From positions 4,154,001 to 4,218,000 of the forward strand of contig OX442322.1 of NCBI GenBank assembly GCA_949358305.1: DNA of 64,000 nt. The letters are read 5' to 3'. A program made the translations under genes and the position numbers. The DNA is from Strigamia acuminata. Taxonomy: Eukaryota > Arthropoda > Chilopoda > Geophilomorpha > Linotaeniidae. Positions 1 through 10,030 of this stretch are shown here, in pieces (position 1 is the first letter of the stretch; the number at the start of each line of letters is the position of its first letter). Below the pieces are notes generated by a model. It did no database searches. It was not told where the DNA came from and worked only from the letters and a program-made list of their open reading frames with translations.

Positions 1-1
1 C

Positions 2-2623
2 AAGATGGTATTATTGGGAGTAATAGAACGGGTAGAAGAACCAACAGATTGGTGTTCTGGGCTGGTTTTGGCACCGAAGCCCGACGGATCGATTCGCATG
101 TGCGTGGATTATGTGAGGCTTAATCGCTACGTGATGCGAGAAACACATCCGATGCCCGTTACTGAGAACGTGTTGGATCGGCTTGGGAAAGCAAAGTATT
201 TTTCAAAGCTCGACGCCAATCATGGCTTTTGGCAGTGTCAGTTGGATGCCGAATCACGGCTGTTGACAACATTCATCACTCCATTTGGCCGATACATGTT
301 CAAGAGGCTTCCTTTCGGCATAAATGCAGCACCTGAATTCTTTCAGAAGAGAATGAGCGAAATTCTCGAAGGATTGGAAGGCAAGCAAGTCAACGTTGAT
401 GACATATTGGTTTATGGCGACACCATCGAGGAACATGATAGACGTTTACGTGCAGTACTCCAACGCTTGCTAGAAGCGGGAATAACGTTGAACGTAGCGA
501 AATGCGAGTTCGGGAAAACCAAGATAAAATTCCTGGGACACATCATTGATCAAGCCGGAGTTCATGTCGATGACGACCGGATTGTTGCCATTAGACAAAT
601 GGGCAAACCCGAAAATGTGTCGGAATTACGAAGTCTACTGGGTTCAGTCAATTACCTGGGTAGATTCATCCCGAATTTGGCGACAAAAGCACACCCGTTG
701 AATGAACTATTGGGCGGCAAGAATGAATTCCGATGGGGGACGCAGCAAGAAGCAGCGTTTGACGCCATTAAAGAGGAATTATCAAAGGCCCCAACATTAG
801 CGTGGTTCGATCCTACGAGAGAGACAGTGATCACAGCAGATGCGTCTTCATACGGAGTCGGTGCAGTGCTTAAACAAAAGCAAAAAGACGGCAAATTCAG
901 GCCGATTGCCTACGCGAGTAAAACCTTAACGAAATGTCAGAAGAATTGGGCACAGATAGAGAAAGAGGGATATGCTCTCGTATGGGCATGTGAGAGGTTC
1001 AAGAACTTCATCATTGGAATTCCCGTCTGTCTGGAAACTGACCACAAGCCGTTAGTACCCATCTTAATGACAAAGGAACTTGACGAGATCACTCCGAAAT
1101 TGCAACGAATGCGACTTCGACTTCAGCGATACTGCTACACGGTCAAGCACATTCCAGGCAAGGAGTTAGGCGCGGCTGATGTTTTGTCAAGGCGTCCATT
1201 GCCGGACACTGAAGAAGATGGCGACATTGAGCAACGACTCGAGGGTTGCGTGACTGCATATGTGCAGCTGATTACCAAGCATCTTCAAGCGACTGACCAA
1301 CGCTTGGGTGAAATCATTGATGTCCAGAATAGGGATCCGATTTGCATCAAGCTTCGGCAGTTCAGTCAACATGGATGGCCAGTCAAAGATCAATTACCAC
1401 AAGGGTTAGGGGATTTTTGGCAATACCGAGATGAGATAGCCATAGAAGAAGGCCTACTCATGAAAGGGTCAAGAATTGTGATCCCAGCGGAATTACGTGA
1501 ATTCATATTGGACAAGATCCACACGGGACACTTAGGAATCACAAAATGTCGAGCCAGGGCAAGGTCTGCGGTTTGGTGGCCAGGGATTTCGAGGGACGTT
1601 GAAAAACGCATTTCCACGTGTACGGAATGCATCAAAGAGTCCACAAATCCTCACGAACCACTCATGCCAGCGGAATTCCCGAAACGGCCATGGCAAAAAG
1701 TTGGCATGGATCTTTTCTACTTGGATCGTCAGTGGTATTTGCTCGTTGAAGATTACTACTCGCGGTATCCAGAAGTCAAGACGCTGACATCGCTCAAGGA
1801 AAGCGAAGTGATTCTATTCCTAAAATCTATATTTTCGCGACATGGTACACCACAAGAGGTGGTCAGCGATAATGGAACGCAATTTGGAACTCTATTAAAA
1901 TCGGAGTTTTCCATATTCGCGACAGACTGGAAATTTATCCACACTACATCGAGTCCGAAATATCCTCAGAGTAACGGGTTTGCAGAAGCCGGGGTCAAAG
2001 TCATCAAGCGGATTTTGAAGAAATCTAGCGACGGCTTTAAAGCACTTCAAAGCTATCGTGCGACTCCACTGGCAAACGGATTCTCACCCGCGGAGCTGCT
2101 GATGGGGCGGAAAATCAGGACCGAAGTTCCGATCGCCGCAACCCAATTGATGCCTAAGACTCCAGATGCGAAACTTCTTCGGGGGAAGGAGGAGAAGAGA
2201 ATAGCAGACCAAAAGAGGAATTTCGATAAGCGACATCGAGCGAGGGATCTTCCAGATCTACAACCAGGCGAGAAGGTTTGGATCATCGATTTGAGGCGAT
2301 CGGGCGTCATCGAGAAGAAGGCCGGACGACCGCGCTCATACATTGTTAACACCGACAAGCGAACGGTGCAACGCAATCGATTCCACCTCATCCCACTGAA
2401 GGACGATTCGGACAAGCCGGACGACATCGATCCAGGGGACAGCCAAGCAGATGAGTCCAGTGAGGTCGAGGAACCACCAATGGATCAACAGGCACCAGCG
2501 ACGGCCGAGATTCCGGTTCCAGTTCGACAATCACCAGAGACGAGGCGAACATCTCCAAGACCAATGGTTACGAGGAGCGGAAGAGCGGTCAACAAGCCAA
2601 GTCGGCTCATTGAAGAATGCTAA
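2..2623 (+). CDS. pol: Gypsy pol: reverse transcriptase, RNase H, integrase (5' cut by window edge)
   Basis: This polyprotein copies the element RNA into cDNA and inserts it in host DNA. Residues below count from the ATG at position 5. Reverse transcriptase comes first, with FSKLDANHGFW, LPFGI and the catalytic pair in VNVDDILVYG (Asp132/Asp133). Asn stands where many gypsy RTs have an aromatic residue; other animal gypsy clades also vary here. RNase H shows TADASSYGVGAVL and LETDHKPL. The integrase has the H-H-C-C zinc module (HTGHLGITK, CTEC), then Asp in VGMDLFYL, Asp in VSDNGTQF and Glu in NGFAEAGVKV. A basic, Pro-rich tail follows. The frame is unbroken for 872 codons. The true start lies upstream of the window. 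Confidence 0.9.
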   Translation, partial: KMVLLGVIERVEEPTDWCSGLVLAPKPDGSIRMCVDYVRLNRYVMRETHPMPVTENVLDRLGKAKYFSKLDANHGFWQCQLDAESRLLTTFITPFGRYMFKRLPFGINAAPEFFQKRMSEILEGLEGKQVNVDDILVYGDTIEEHDRRLRAVLQRLLEAGITLNVAKCEFGKTKIKFLGHIIDQAGVHVDDDRIVAIRQMGKPENVSELRSLLGSVNYLGRFIPNLATKAHPLNELLGGKNEFRWGTQQEAAFDAIKEELSKAPTLAWFDPTRETVITADASSYGVGAVLKQKQKDGKFRPIAYASKTLTKCQKNWAQIEKEGYALVWACERFKNFIIGIPVCLETDHKPLVPILMTKELDEITPKLQRMRLRLQRYCYTVKHIPGKELGAADVLSRRPLPDTEEDGDIEQRLEGCVTAYVQLITKHLQATDQRLGEIIDVQNRDPICIKLRQFSQHGWPVKDQLPQGLGDFWQYRDEIAIEEGLLMKGSRIVIPAELREFILDKIHTGHLGITKCRARARSAVWWPGISRDVEKRISTCTECIKESTNPHEPLMPAEFPKRPWQKVGMDLFYLDRQWYLLVEDYYSRYPEVKTLTSLKESEVILFLKSIFSRHGTPQEVVSDNGTQFGTLLKSEFSIFATDWKFIHTTSSPKYPQSNGFAEAGVKVIKRILKKSSDGFKALQSYRATPLANGFSPAELLMGRKIRTEVPIAATQLMPKTPDAKLLRGKEEKRIADQKRNFDKRHRARDLPDLQPGEKVWIIDLRRSGVIEKKAGRPRSYIVNTDKRTVQRNRFHLIPLKDDSDKPDDIDPGDSQADESSEVEEPPMDQQAPATAEIPVPVRQSPETRRTSPRPMVTRSGRAVNKPSRLIEEC

Positions 2624-2666
2624 GAAGTTTTTTCGTTTGTTTCGTTCCAATTATAACTTTGTAACT

Positions 2667-2676
2667 GGGAGGGGGA
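2667..2676 (+). other. Polypurine tract of Gy1
   Basis: A GGGAGGGGGA purine run lies directly before the first TG of the putative 3' LTR and 43 bases after the pol stop. This is where plus-strand DNA synthesis is primed in LTR elements. Confidence 0.7.
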
Positions 2677-2829
2677 TGTGTGATATGTTGTGTATTAATC
2701 ACGCCAGATGGCGTTAATGTATTATAGTTTATGTGTACCATTAAAAGGGGGCACTAGTTGTTGTTTTCTACACTGTAATGGCGTCCTCATGTTATTTCAT
2801 CAGCCTCCAGATTTAAGCATCTAACAACA
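2677..2829 (+). repeat. 3' LTR of Gy1 (right boundary uncertain)
   Basis: It starts TGTGTGATATG directly after the polypurine tract and probably ends near AACAACA before the AT-rich repeat. It contains a CCAGATGGCG motif that recurs in other LTRs of the window. At about 153 bp it is short and could be truncated. No second copy is available for comparison. Confidence 0.5.
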
Positions 2830-2839
2830 CAATACTTTT

Positions 2840-3250
2840 AGGAATTTTTTTATTTATTAATTAATTAATTAATGAATTGAATTACACATTTAGCATTTTC
2901 TATTAAATATTTACAAATAAATGAATTACTTGTAAATTAATTGAATTACACATTTAGCATTTTCTATTAAATATTTACAAATAAATGAATTACTTGTAAA
3001 TTAATTGAATTACACATTTAGCATTTTCTATTAAATATTTACAAATAAATGAATTACTTGTAAATTAATTGAATTACACATTTAAGATTTTTTATTAAAT
3101 ATTTACAAATAAATGAATTACTTGTAAATGAATTGAATTACTTGTAGTTATTTATTTTAATTAATTAAATTAATATAATTTATTAGTTATTTATTTATTT
3201 ATAAATTAAATAAATTAATATAATTTATTTATTTATTTATTTAAAAATTG
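2840..3250. repeat. AT-rich region with four 64-bp tandem units
   Basis: A unit beginning GAATTACAC recurs at 2879, 2943, 3007 and 3071, exactly 64 bp apart. The first three are nearly identical and the fourth is slightly diverged. The flanks are simple TTAA and TTTA runs. I see no coding capacity. Confidence 0.9.
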
Positions 3251-3401
3251 AAGGTTAAGCATCATTTTTTTATGCTCCTGAAATCCATCTGAGTCCTTTC
3301 TTTCTTTGTTTTTCATTCATCCATCTTCATACCATTGGGCCATTTCCTCCTTCATCCCTTTAAATCCCTCCTTGAGGTAGAAATCAAGAATTGCATCTTA
3401 A

Positions 3402-6400
3402 ATGCGTATTCATAGATCTCATATTTTACTACAACATATAGACATTGAAGGAATTGGAGATGTCTCGATCAACTGTGTTTTTGGGACGAGTGTCAAGCCT
3501 GTTACGTTGCGAAATGTGTTTTATTCGCCGGATCTACGACGTAACATGATTTCTGCTTCTACGCTGGATGACCTTGGATGTAAAGCCAGCATTGGATCGG
3601 GCCGCGTCAGACTGTATTATGGCAAAGATTTTATACCAGTCATGGAAGCTGTCAAACACAAAAACTTATATTTTGTGAAAACGGACATTGGACGTCACCA
3701 AGTCCCAGTTAAGGAAAACGCAGATGGATATCCTGGGAAATCTGCATTGACATCGGAACCGGACACTGTGCCCGATTTACGATTATGGCATGAAAGATTT
3801 GGACATATTCATTTGGAAAGTGTGCAGCAAACTGTTCGACATGGAGCGGTTAGAGGGCTAGAGGAACTTTCTGGAAAGTTGGACCATTGTGAAGTTTGTG
3901 ATCTCGCAAAGAAAAAGTGCCTTTCTATCAAGCCGATCCCACAGATCAGGTCAACTAAAGTACTGGAACTCTTACACATGGATGTTTGTGGTCAACTTCC
4001 AACACGTTCATTATCCGGCTGCACCTACTTTCTTACAATTACCGATGATTACTCTCGCCATACTACGGTTTATCCAATGAAGAGAAAGGATCAAGTTTTT
4101 GGACTTTTCCAAGCATATGTGACTCGAATTGAGCGAATTCTGGAGAAGAAAGTCATCACCATTCGAACGGACAATGGCATGGAATTTTGTTCGGGCAAAT
4201 TCGCCACATACTTGGAAGGCATCGGTATTAAACATGAAAAAACGAACCCTTATACCCCTGAACAAAATGGAGTGGCCAAAAGGATTAACCAGACGTTAAT
4301 GGATGGCGTGCGTGCTTTACTGAATGATGGGAATCTAGAGCATAGATTTTGGGCTGAAGCCCTAATGACGTTTAATTATCTCAGGAATAGGGTCATTAAG
4401 AATAAGACCAACAAAACACCCTTGGAGCTTTTATACGGACGGAAACCAGCAGTGGGACATTTTCGAAAATTTGGTTCATTGTGTTATGTACGGAACCCAG
4501 TCCGTGGCAAATTAGATAACAAGTCACATCGAGGAATCATGTTAGGTTACCCTACCAGTACACGTGGCTACCGCATATGGGTTCCGGATTTATCGAAAGT
4601 AGTCCAGTCCAACGACGTTAAATTCGTCGAAAGCAAGAAAGGAGTGGAACGCGAGCTGGGCCCTGGTTATGTCGTCATGCCAGATGACCCCACGCCGATG
4701 GCCACAGATACGGCAACTCATTCTCCAAAGCAACCTGTCAAAGTCAATTCTGTACCTCCACCAGCACCGGTACCAACAAAGATGACATTGACATCTGCGC
4801 CTACAGCTTGTGTTTGGGAACAGCTAATTAAGCCACGGAAAGGATCTCCACAAGTGGACTATGAGTATACAATCCAAGGACAACCCAAGCCAAAACTGCG
4901 TTCAATACCGGAAATCGAGCGCTATTGTGCACAACATAATTTAGAATTCTCTCGAGATAAAGTGGAATTTGTTACTCGAACATTGCCTGACCCACCAGAA
5001 ACTTCTAGATGTGATAATCAGAATGATATGGATAATCTTCAACTCAATGCACTGGAGCTTGAAAATGAGGAAGTTAACAACGTTGAAATCATCATACCAC
5101 ATACCTACAATGATACCCAACGTTCTCCTCAGCGAGAACAATGGCAGGAGGCAATGGACGACGAGATTGGAACGATGATCGATCGAGGGGTCTGGGAACT
5201 TGCTGAGCATCCGGCGGAAGAGAAACCCGTTACCTGTAGATGGGTTTATACCGTAAAACTTGGTATGAGGTACAAGGCACGCCTAGTTGCACGCGGCTTT
5301 ACCCAGATATATGGCGACTCCTACGATGAAGTCTTTTCGCCTGTCGTTGATTTCTCGATTGTCCGTTTTCTATTTACCCTCCTAGTTGGAATCTTAGGTT
5401 GGGCTCACGTCCAGATAGATGTTAAGTGCGCATATTTATATGCAAATCTTCAAAATACAGTTTATATGACCCAACCACAGGGATATGTAAAGAAGGGACA
5501 AGAGCATCTAGTTTGTAGGCTGATTAAAGCCATCTATGGCTTACATCAATCAGGAAGAGAGTGGAATTCCGAATTAGATCAAGTTCTTCGCCAACTGAGA
5601 TTTACTGGACTCGATTGGTGCAACTGTGTTTATAAACTTGGTAATCATGTTATCCTCATTGTTTATGTCGACGACATGGTGGTTTTTGGTAGAACAATTC
5701 GACATGCCAACGATGCCATTGCCCTTATTCAGGGGCATTTTGACTTGGTAATTCTCGGACAAACCAAAAAACTACTTGGCATAGAATTTGAGTATTATAA
5801 AAATAATCTCATTCAGATTCACCAACGGACTCTCATCTCTAGAACGCTTGAGCGCTTTGAACACTTTGGAGTTACCCTTAGATCATCTCCAATTATCAAG
5901 GCGACAGTTTTATCGAAGAAAGATTGTCCGCAAACCCTCAAACAAGTGGAAGAAATGAGCCACTTCCCTTACCGTAGTTTACTAGGATGTTTGGCCTTCA
6001 TTGCTTCACGCACTCGACCAGACATCTCCTACGCGGTGAATGTGTTAAGCCAATTCCAGTCCAACCCAGGGCAAGCACATTGGAGGGCCTTGCTAGATCT
6101 CTTAGGTTATGTAAAGTATAGCCGGCATTACAACTTGATCTTGGTCTGCGATAGAGAACTACAACTGAAAGCCTTTGCTGATGCGGACTATGCTAACAAT
6201 CGCGACGACCGCACCTCCATAGGCGGAACTGTAATCACGTTGGGAAATGCTGCTATTTCATGGAGAGCCTTCAAACAAAAGAGTGTTTCGCTCTCCACCA
6301 TGGAATCTGAATATGTTGCTCTGGCTGAGACGGTTAAAGATTTCATCTGGTTGGAACGTGTTCTTTGTGAAATCATACCACCTGCGGATGGAATCAAACT

Positions 6401-6641
6401 TCATGCCGTATTTTGTGATAACACTTCATCCATAGACTTTTCGAGATCTGCTATCGAAAATCGGCGTACTAAGCATATTGACATCAAATACCACTTCGTC
6501 CGTGCCTTAGTGAAAGATCATGGTCTTATTATCCGTTATGTTGATACCAATGACAATCCAGCGGATGTAATGACTAAAGCAGTGGATAAGACTACTTTAC
6601 TTAAATTCTGTTCAAAGTTTATGTGTGTTTATTTTGATTAG
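3402..6641 (+). CDS. pol: Copia polyprotein remnant: integrase, reverse transcriptase, RNase H
   Basis: The 1,079-codon frame begins in the protease C-terminal part (IEGIGDVSINC). Then come the pre-integrase motif LWHERFGHIH with the CEVCDLAKKK zinc ligands, and an integrase core with Asp in LHMDVCG and Asp in RTDNGMEFC. The third catalytic residue is lost: the usual Glu of NGVAER is Lys here (codon 4278-4280). Reverse transcriptase has IDVKCAYLYA, YGLHQSGREW and catalytic IVYVDDMVVFG. RNase H has FADADYANN, STMESEYVAL and RRTKHIDIKYHFVR. The frame is long and open, but the copy cannot move by itself because gag and protease are missing and the integrase is defective. The displayed ATG is internal, not a natural start. 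Confidence 0.88.
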   Translation: MRIHRSHILLQHIDIEGIGDVSINCVFGTSVKPVTLRNVFYSPDLRRNMISASTLDDLGCKASIGSGRVRLYYGKDFIPVMEAVKHKNLYFVKTDIGRHQVPVKENADGYPGKSALTSEPDTVPDLRLWHERFGHIHLESVQQTVRHGAVRGLEELSGKLDHCEVCDLAKKKCLSIKPIPQIRSTKVLELLHMDVCGQLPTRSLSGCTYFLTITDDYSRHTTVYPMKRKDQVFGLFQAYVTRIERILEKKVITIRTDNGMEFCSGKFATYLEGIGIKHEKTNPYTPEQNGVAKRINQTLMDGVRALLNDGNLEHRFWAEALMTFNYLRNRVIKNKTNKTPLELLYGRKPAVGHFRKFGSLCYVRNPVRGKLDNKSHRGIMLGYPTSTRGYRIWVPDLSKVVQSNDVKFVESKKGVERELGPGYVVMPDDPTPMATDTATHSPKQPVKVNSVPPPAPVPTKMTLTSAPTACVWEQLIKPRKGSPQVDYEYTIQGQPKPKLRSIPEIERYCAQHNLEFSRDKVEFVTRTLPDPPETSRCDNQNDMDNLQLNALELENEEVNNVEIIIPHTYNDTQRSPQREQWQEAMDDEIGTMIDRGVWELAEHPAEEKPVTCRWVYTVKLGMRYKARLVARGFTQIYGDSYDEVFSPVVDFSIVRFLFTLLVGILGWAHVQIDVKCAYLYANLQNTVYMTQPQGYVKKGQEHLVCRLIKAIYGLHQSGREWNSELDQVLRQLRFTGLDWCNCVYKLGNHVILIVYVDDMVVFGRTIRHANDAIALIQGHFDLVILGQTKKLLGIEFEYYKNNLIQIHQRTLISRTLERFEHFGVTLRSSPIIKATVLSKKDCPQTLKQVEEMSHFPYRSLLGCLAFIASRTRPDISYAVNVLSQFQSNPGQAHWRALLDLLGYVKYSRHYNLILVCDRELQLKAFADADYANNRDDRTSIGGTVITLGNAAISWRAFKQKSVSLSTMESEYVALAETVKDFIWLERVLCEIIPPADGIKLHAVFCDNTSSIDFSRSAIENRRTKHIDIKYHFVRALVKDHGLIIRYVDTNDNPADVMTKAVDKTTLLKFCSKFMCVYFD

Positions 6642-6654
6642 TGCTTAAGTAATA

Positions 6655-6667
6655 TGAGGGGGCCGCT
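6655..6667 (+). other. Polypurine tract of CoE
   Basis: A GAGGGGGCCG core lies directly before the LTR start. CoA has a very similar GGGGGGCCG core at its own 3' LTR. Confidence 0.65.
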
Positions 6668-6954
6668 TGTAAACCTTATCATATTACTAATTAGTTGATT
6701 GTATTTGTAATGTAAACAGTTCTCTTATTCATTGCATCTCTTAGTTTGTTTATATAACTGTTTATTATCTTGATTGTGTATTTTCCCACCAGATGGCTTT
6801 ATTACACTTTTAATGTATTTTTGCCACCAGATGGCACTTCTTTCTAAACTGATTAAAAGAGGACTTCTCCTTTGGTTTTTCTCCATGCAAGGAGCACATG
6901 TATTCAGGTCTGGTTATTCACTTATTTAATGTTGTTTCCTTTTCTACTTTAACA
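6668..6954 (+). repeat. 3' LTR of CoE
   Basis: It starts TGTAAACC after the polypurine tract and probably ends TTTAACA, about 287 bp. Two CACCAGATGGC-type motifs occur inside it. The end is inferred from the TG...CA rule because no partner LTR exists. Confidence 0.6.
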
Positions 6955-6981
6955 GTCCAAATACACTGCAACTAGCTAACA

Positions 6982-7398
6982 CATTCGAGCGGCGGGCATT
7001 CGGGCGGCGGGCATTCGGGCATTCGGGCGGCAGGCGGCGGGCATTCGGGCATTCGGGCATTCCGACGGCGGGCATTCGGGCATTCGAGCGGCGGGCATTC
7101 TGGCGGCGGGCATTCGGGCATTCGGGCGGCGGGCGGCGGGCATTCGGGCATTCGGGCATTCCGACGGCGGGCATTCGGGCATTTGAGCGGCGGGCATTCT
7201 GGCGGCGGGCATTCGGGCATTCGGGCGGCGGGCATTCCGGCGGCGGGCATTCGGGCATTCGAGCGGCGGGCATTCGGGCGGCGGGCATTCGGGCATTCGG
7301 GCGGCGGGCATTCGGGCATTCGGGCGGCGGGCATTCGGGCATTCGGGCGGCGGGCATTCGGGCATTCGGGCGGCGGGCATTCGGGCATTCGGGCGGCG
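6982..7398. repeat. GC-rich minisatellite, 23-bp unit with variants
   Basis: The array is built from CATTCGGG octamers and GCGGCGGG blocks. Its right part is a near-perfect 23-bp tandem of two octamers and one GGCGGCG spacer. The left part mixes shorter variants, including CATTCCGAC and CATTCGAGC. All six frames are open because the unit contains no stop, and 23 is not a multiple of three, so the apparent repeat proteins are artefacts. The plus strand carries dense G-quadruplex-type spacing (GGG runs with 4-5 base loops). Confidence 0.95.
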
Positions 7399-7439
7399 GA
7401 AATATGAAATATGAAATCAATCAGTGATGTGGATATGTA

Positions 7440-7720
7440 AAACTGGAATTATAATGGAAATACATCTTTCCATAACAGCCAATCTGTAAATTAAGTATCC
7501 GTAATGGAAATATAATGTAAATACATCTTTCCATATACATAATGGAAATATTGTGGAAATACATCTTTCCATAACCGTTTAAATTTACAGTACTGGAAAT
7601 ATTGTGGAAATACACCTTTCCATAATCGTTGAAATTTACAGTATTGGAAATATGATGGAAATATAACTTTCCATACATGAACTTTCCATACATATTTCCA
7701 CAATGTGGAAAGATGACCTT
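7440..7720. repeat. AT-rich palindromic repeat with TGGAAA / TTTCCA units
   Basis: Degenerate units contain TGGAAATA followed by CTTTCCATA, so each can fold back on itself. Copies of CTTTCCATA fall near 7466, 7527, 7565, 7616, 7668 and 7681. The best-conserved central units are about 51-53 bp apart. No gene is seen. Confidence 0.75.
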
Positions 7721-7750
7721 TACACACTATATTTTACAATGACTTTCCAC

Positions 7751-8706
7751 ATAGAAATCTCTTTTTTTTTGCAGTGCGGATTTCCCTGATAACCTTGATT
7801 CGAATGATTATTCGATTGGTTGCCGTGATTTGGAAAATTATTCCAATGGCCTTGGTTACCGCAATTTGAATAATTATTCGGGTTATTTAAGTTATTTGAG
7901 TTCTGCTGAACTGGATAACTTCTCTGTACTCTAGGCAATTGGTTTGGAATATTATTATTTTCTAAAAAGGGATTCAAACGATTGTTTGGATCGACTACCC
8001 CTCTTAGTTGAGAACTTAAATCGCTATTTAATCCATGAATGGGTTCAGCAGCAAGATTCGGACAACTGTTGGCTCCATTCGGAAAACCGGGATTTGGGTT
8101 GACAACATTATTTGGACCCATAAACCTTCTTCTATGAGAAGCAACAAGCGGATTATTTAATCGCTGATGAAACGCTTGTTCAAAACTGCCAGGTGTAGGA
8201 TTCTGTTGATCCCAACGAGATTTCCGATTGGCCGTTTGTGGTCCTGTCGTTTTCTGTTGATACCGAGTGATTGGAGTCGACGGATTCAAACCAGGATCTG
8301 TCGGTCCATGATTACGTGGAGTCTGTGATCTAGGACTAGATTGCTCCGACGGGTCTCGTTGTGTATTAACAAAATCCAAAACTTTGGTCATCGTTCGAAA
8401 TTGGCTTGGATTCAAGCAATAATCGCGACAAATGAAAAGTCCAGCTGGACCTAAATGTGATCCATCTAATGAAAGATTCACTTCCTCCACGGGGGTTGGA
8501 TCAGTTTGTACTAAATTAGGATCGATAATGGCGATTGGGTCAGTCGGTTCATTTGAAACATTATTATCGTCCACGTGGTTTTCCACAACATTCACTATTT
8601 CCGTTTCGTCTGGAACGGGTACAAATCCGGTTAAATTAATTCCACCGGTCAAACACATTGTTCTCTCCTTAGCACGGGTATTCATCGAATGCTGGTTACT
8701 AGTCAT
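7751..8706 (-). pseudogene. gag: Gy2a gag fragment (N-terminal half)
   Basis: The ATG at 8706-8704 starts MTSNQHSMNTRAKERTM, matching Gy2c gag (MTSNQHHMNTRGKERTC). Further matches are LTGGINLTGFVPVP and the segment around GSHLG with DYCLNPSQFRTMTKVLDFV. The Asn/Pro-rich middle region is also conserved in character. Homology stops near NPHCKKK, where the frame runs into repeat sequence, so the capsid C-terminal part and the zinc knuckle are missing. There are no internal stops in the remaining 300 or so codons. It is a dead fragment by truncation. Confidence 0.8.
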
Positions 8707-9600
8707 CTGTTTAATTGAAATCAAAATTCCAAAAGTTTACAAATTAACGAAGAAGTCACAAGCGATCTGGAAGGTTGCAAACGAAGCAATGGTTTCACTG
8801 GGTCGTTGTGGAGTTCAAATATCTCCACAAATCTCCCTGATTGGTCGCACTTCAACGTTAGTCTCACGAGATTTTAATCTCGGCTGTGATTGATGGATTT
8901 CACCATTTTCGCGGAATGATGATCTTGTCAGATTTCAAAATTATGACGTAGTCGCCAAAATAAAAATGGACGATTATCCAATTTTACCGAAAAAAAGTAT
9001 TACTTATTTCCATAATAAAATCTTATTCAGTAACAATTTGAATTTCGCTGAAATTTCGTATGACAAGAGCGCGTGAAACCTTTTGACTACTACGTCTTTG
9101 CTGTAAAGCATTGGTTGCTAGGCAACCCAACAAGCGAGTATTTCTTCGCCAACATTCTAATGAATTTCCACTCGTAGAATTTGATTTCAATATCTTGAAA
9201 TTCTAACTTTGAATTCCCGATAAAACTTTGAACTTTTCGTATTAGGCCCAACCACGTGGTTTCTCGAATCGACGACGGCGAATCGACGCTTCACGGGCGG
9301 ACGTAACAACGACAAGTTCGGGCAAGATTTTCCAATTCTCGTGGTCTGATCATTAGGCCTGACCACGCGGTAGAAATTATTAGTTTGTTAAAACATACAA
9401 TTTCTTCGGCGGAAAATCGAAATAAAGTGGATTACACTTATTATCTTTGTAAAGAAACCTTGAAACGAATAAAATATATTAGACACGAATATAAATTTTG
9501 TTTGAAACTTATTTTACACGCAAAAAATCACCGTAAAATTACACTTATTCGAATTCAACATTGTTGCAACCAAAGTTGTTGCAATCAGAGTGGAAGTAAT
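7751..9600 (-). mobile_element. Gypsy family Gy2, copy Gy2a: leader and start of gag
   Basis: Read on the minus strand, this is a diverged copy of the leader and N-terminal gag of Gy2c (about 53030-55100, plus strand). Shared landmarks are the CCGCGTGGTCAGGCC block, the GTTGCCTAGCAAC palindrome and the gag start MTSNQH. The copy is cut on the gag side near 7775 at the palindromic repeat and on the leader side near 9600. No LTR or primer site was found for it. Confidence 0.75.
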
Positions 9601-10030
9601 AGCTACTGTTTTAATGCAATTTTTGTTCAGTGCTTTATTTCCAATCTTAGTGTTTTTGACATATTAAACTGTTTTTCATTGATTTTGTTGTCATTTTTCA
9701 ATTTAAAGTAGTGTTTTTATCTTGTTAATAATTTTACGTGTCTTATTTAGTGCATTTATGAACATTTTAACTGATTTTATACAATTTTGTGTTGGTTATG
9801 AGCAGTTTTAGTGTGTATTTCGTTTTCTAGCATACATTTGCGATGTTAGTTACGTCATTTTTCGGATCCCAGTTTACCTACGCTTTCGTCTTCTAACCTT
9901 TCGTTTAGTGCTTTAGAATTCATTTGGATTTCGTTTTATGGTTGTTTCAGACTAATTCTAGTCTTATCTTTCATTCTAGATGCATTAGAACTGTCTCAAA
10001 AGCTTCGTTTGGTTGTTTCGAACGATCGTT
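9601..10030. other. No gene recognised; left flank of Gy3 insertion
   Basis: AT-rich sequence without convincing coding frames or repeats. The last four bases (CGTT, 10027-10030) are the left copy of the Gy3 target duplication. Confidence 0.5.

Larger units (their letters stand above)
1..2829 (+). mobile_element. Ty3/gypsy element Gy1, 3' part
   Basis: The window opens inside the pol gene of a gypsy-type LTR retrotransposon. The reading frame, a G-rich polypurine tract and a short LTR-like sequence follow in the normal order. The 5' LTR, gag and protease lie outside the window, so neither a target duplication nor LTR divergence can be checked. Confidence 0.85.
3430..6954 (+). mobile_element. 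Ty1/copia element CoE, 5'-truncated
   Basis: Similarity to the CoA polyprotein begins near 3437, after the protease active site, so the 5' LTR, gag and the front of protease are missing. Integrase, reverse transcriptase and RNase H follow in the copia order, then a polypurine tract and a 3' LTR. It belongs to the same broad copia lineage as CoA. Confidence 0.85.

Noticed and set aside
2879-3134. Regular 64-bp repeats as a possible CRISPR array
   Set aside because: Units are contiguous with no unique spacers, AT-rich, in a eukaryotic transposon-rich context.
6944-7420. Several overlapping frames of 134-158 codons encoding Pro/Cys/Arg/Ala repeats
   Set aside because: They arise from a stop-free 23-bp repeat that is open in all frames, and the unit length would shift frame each repeat.
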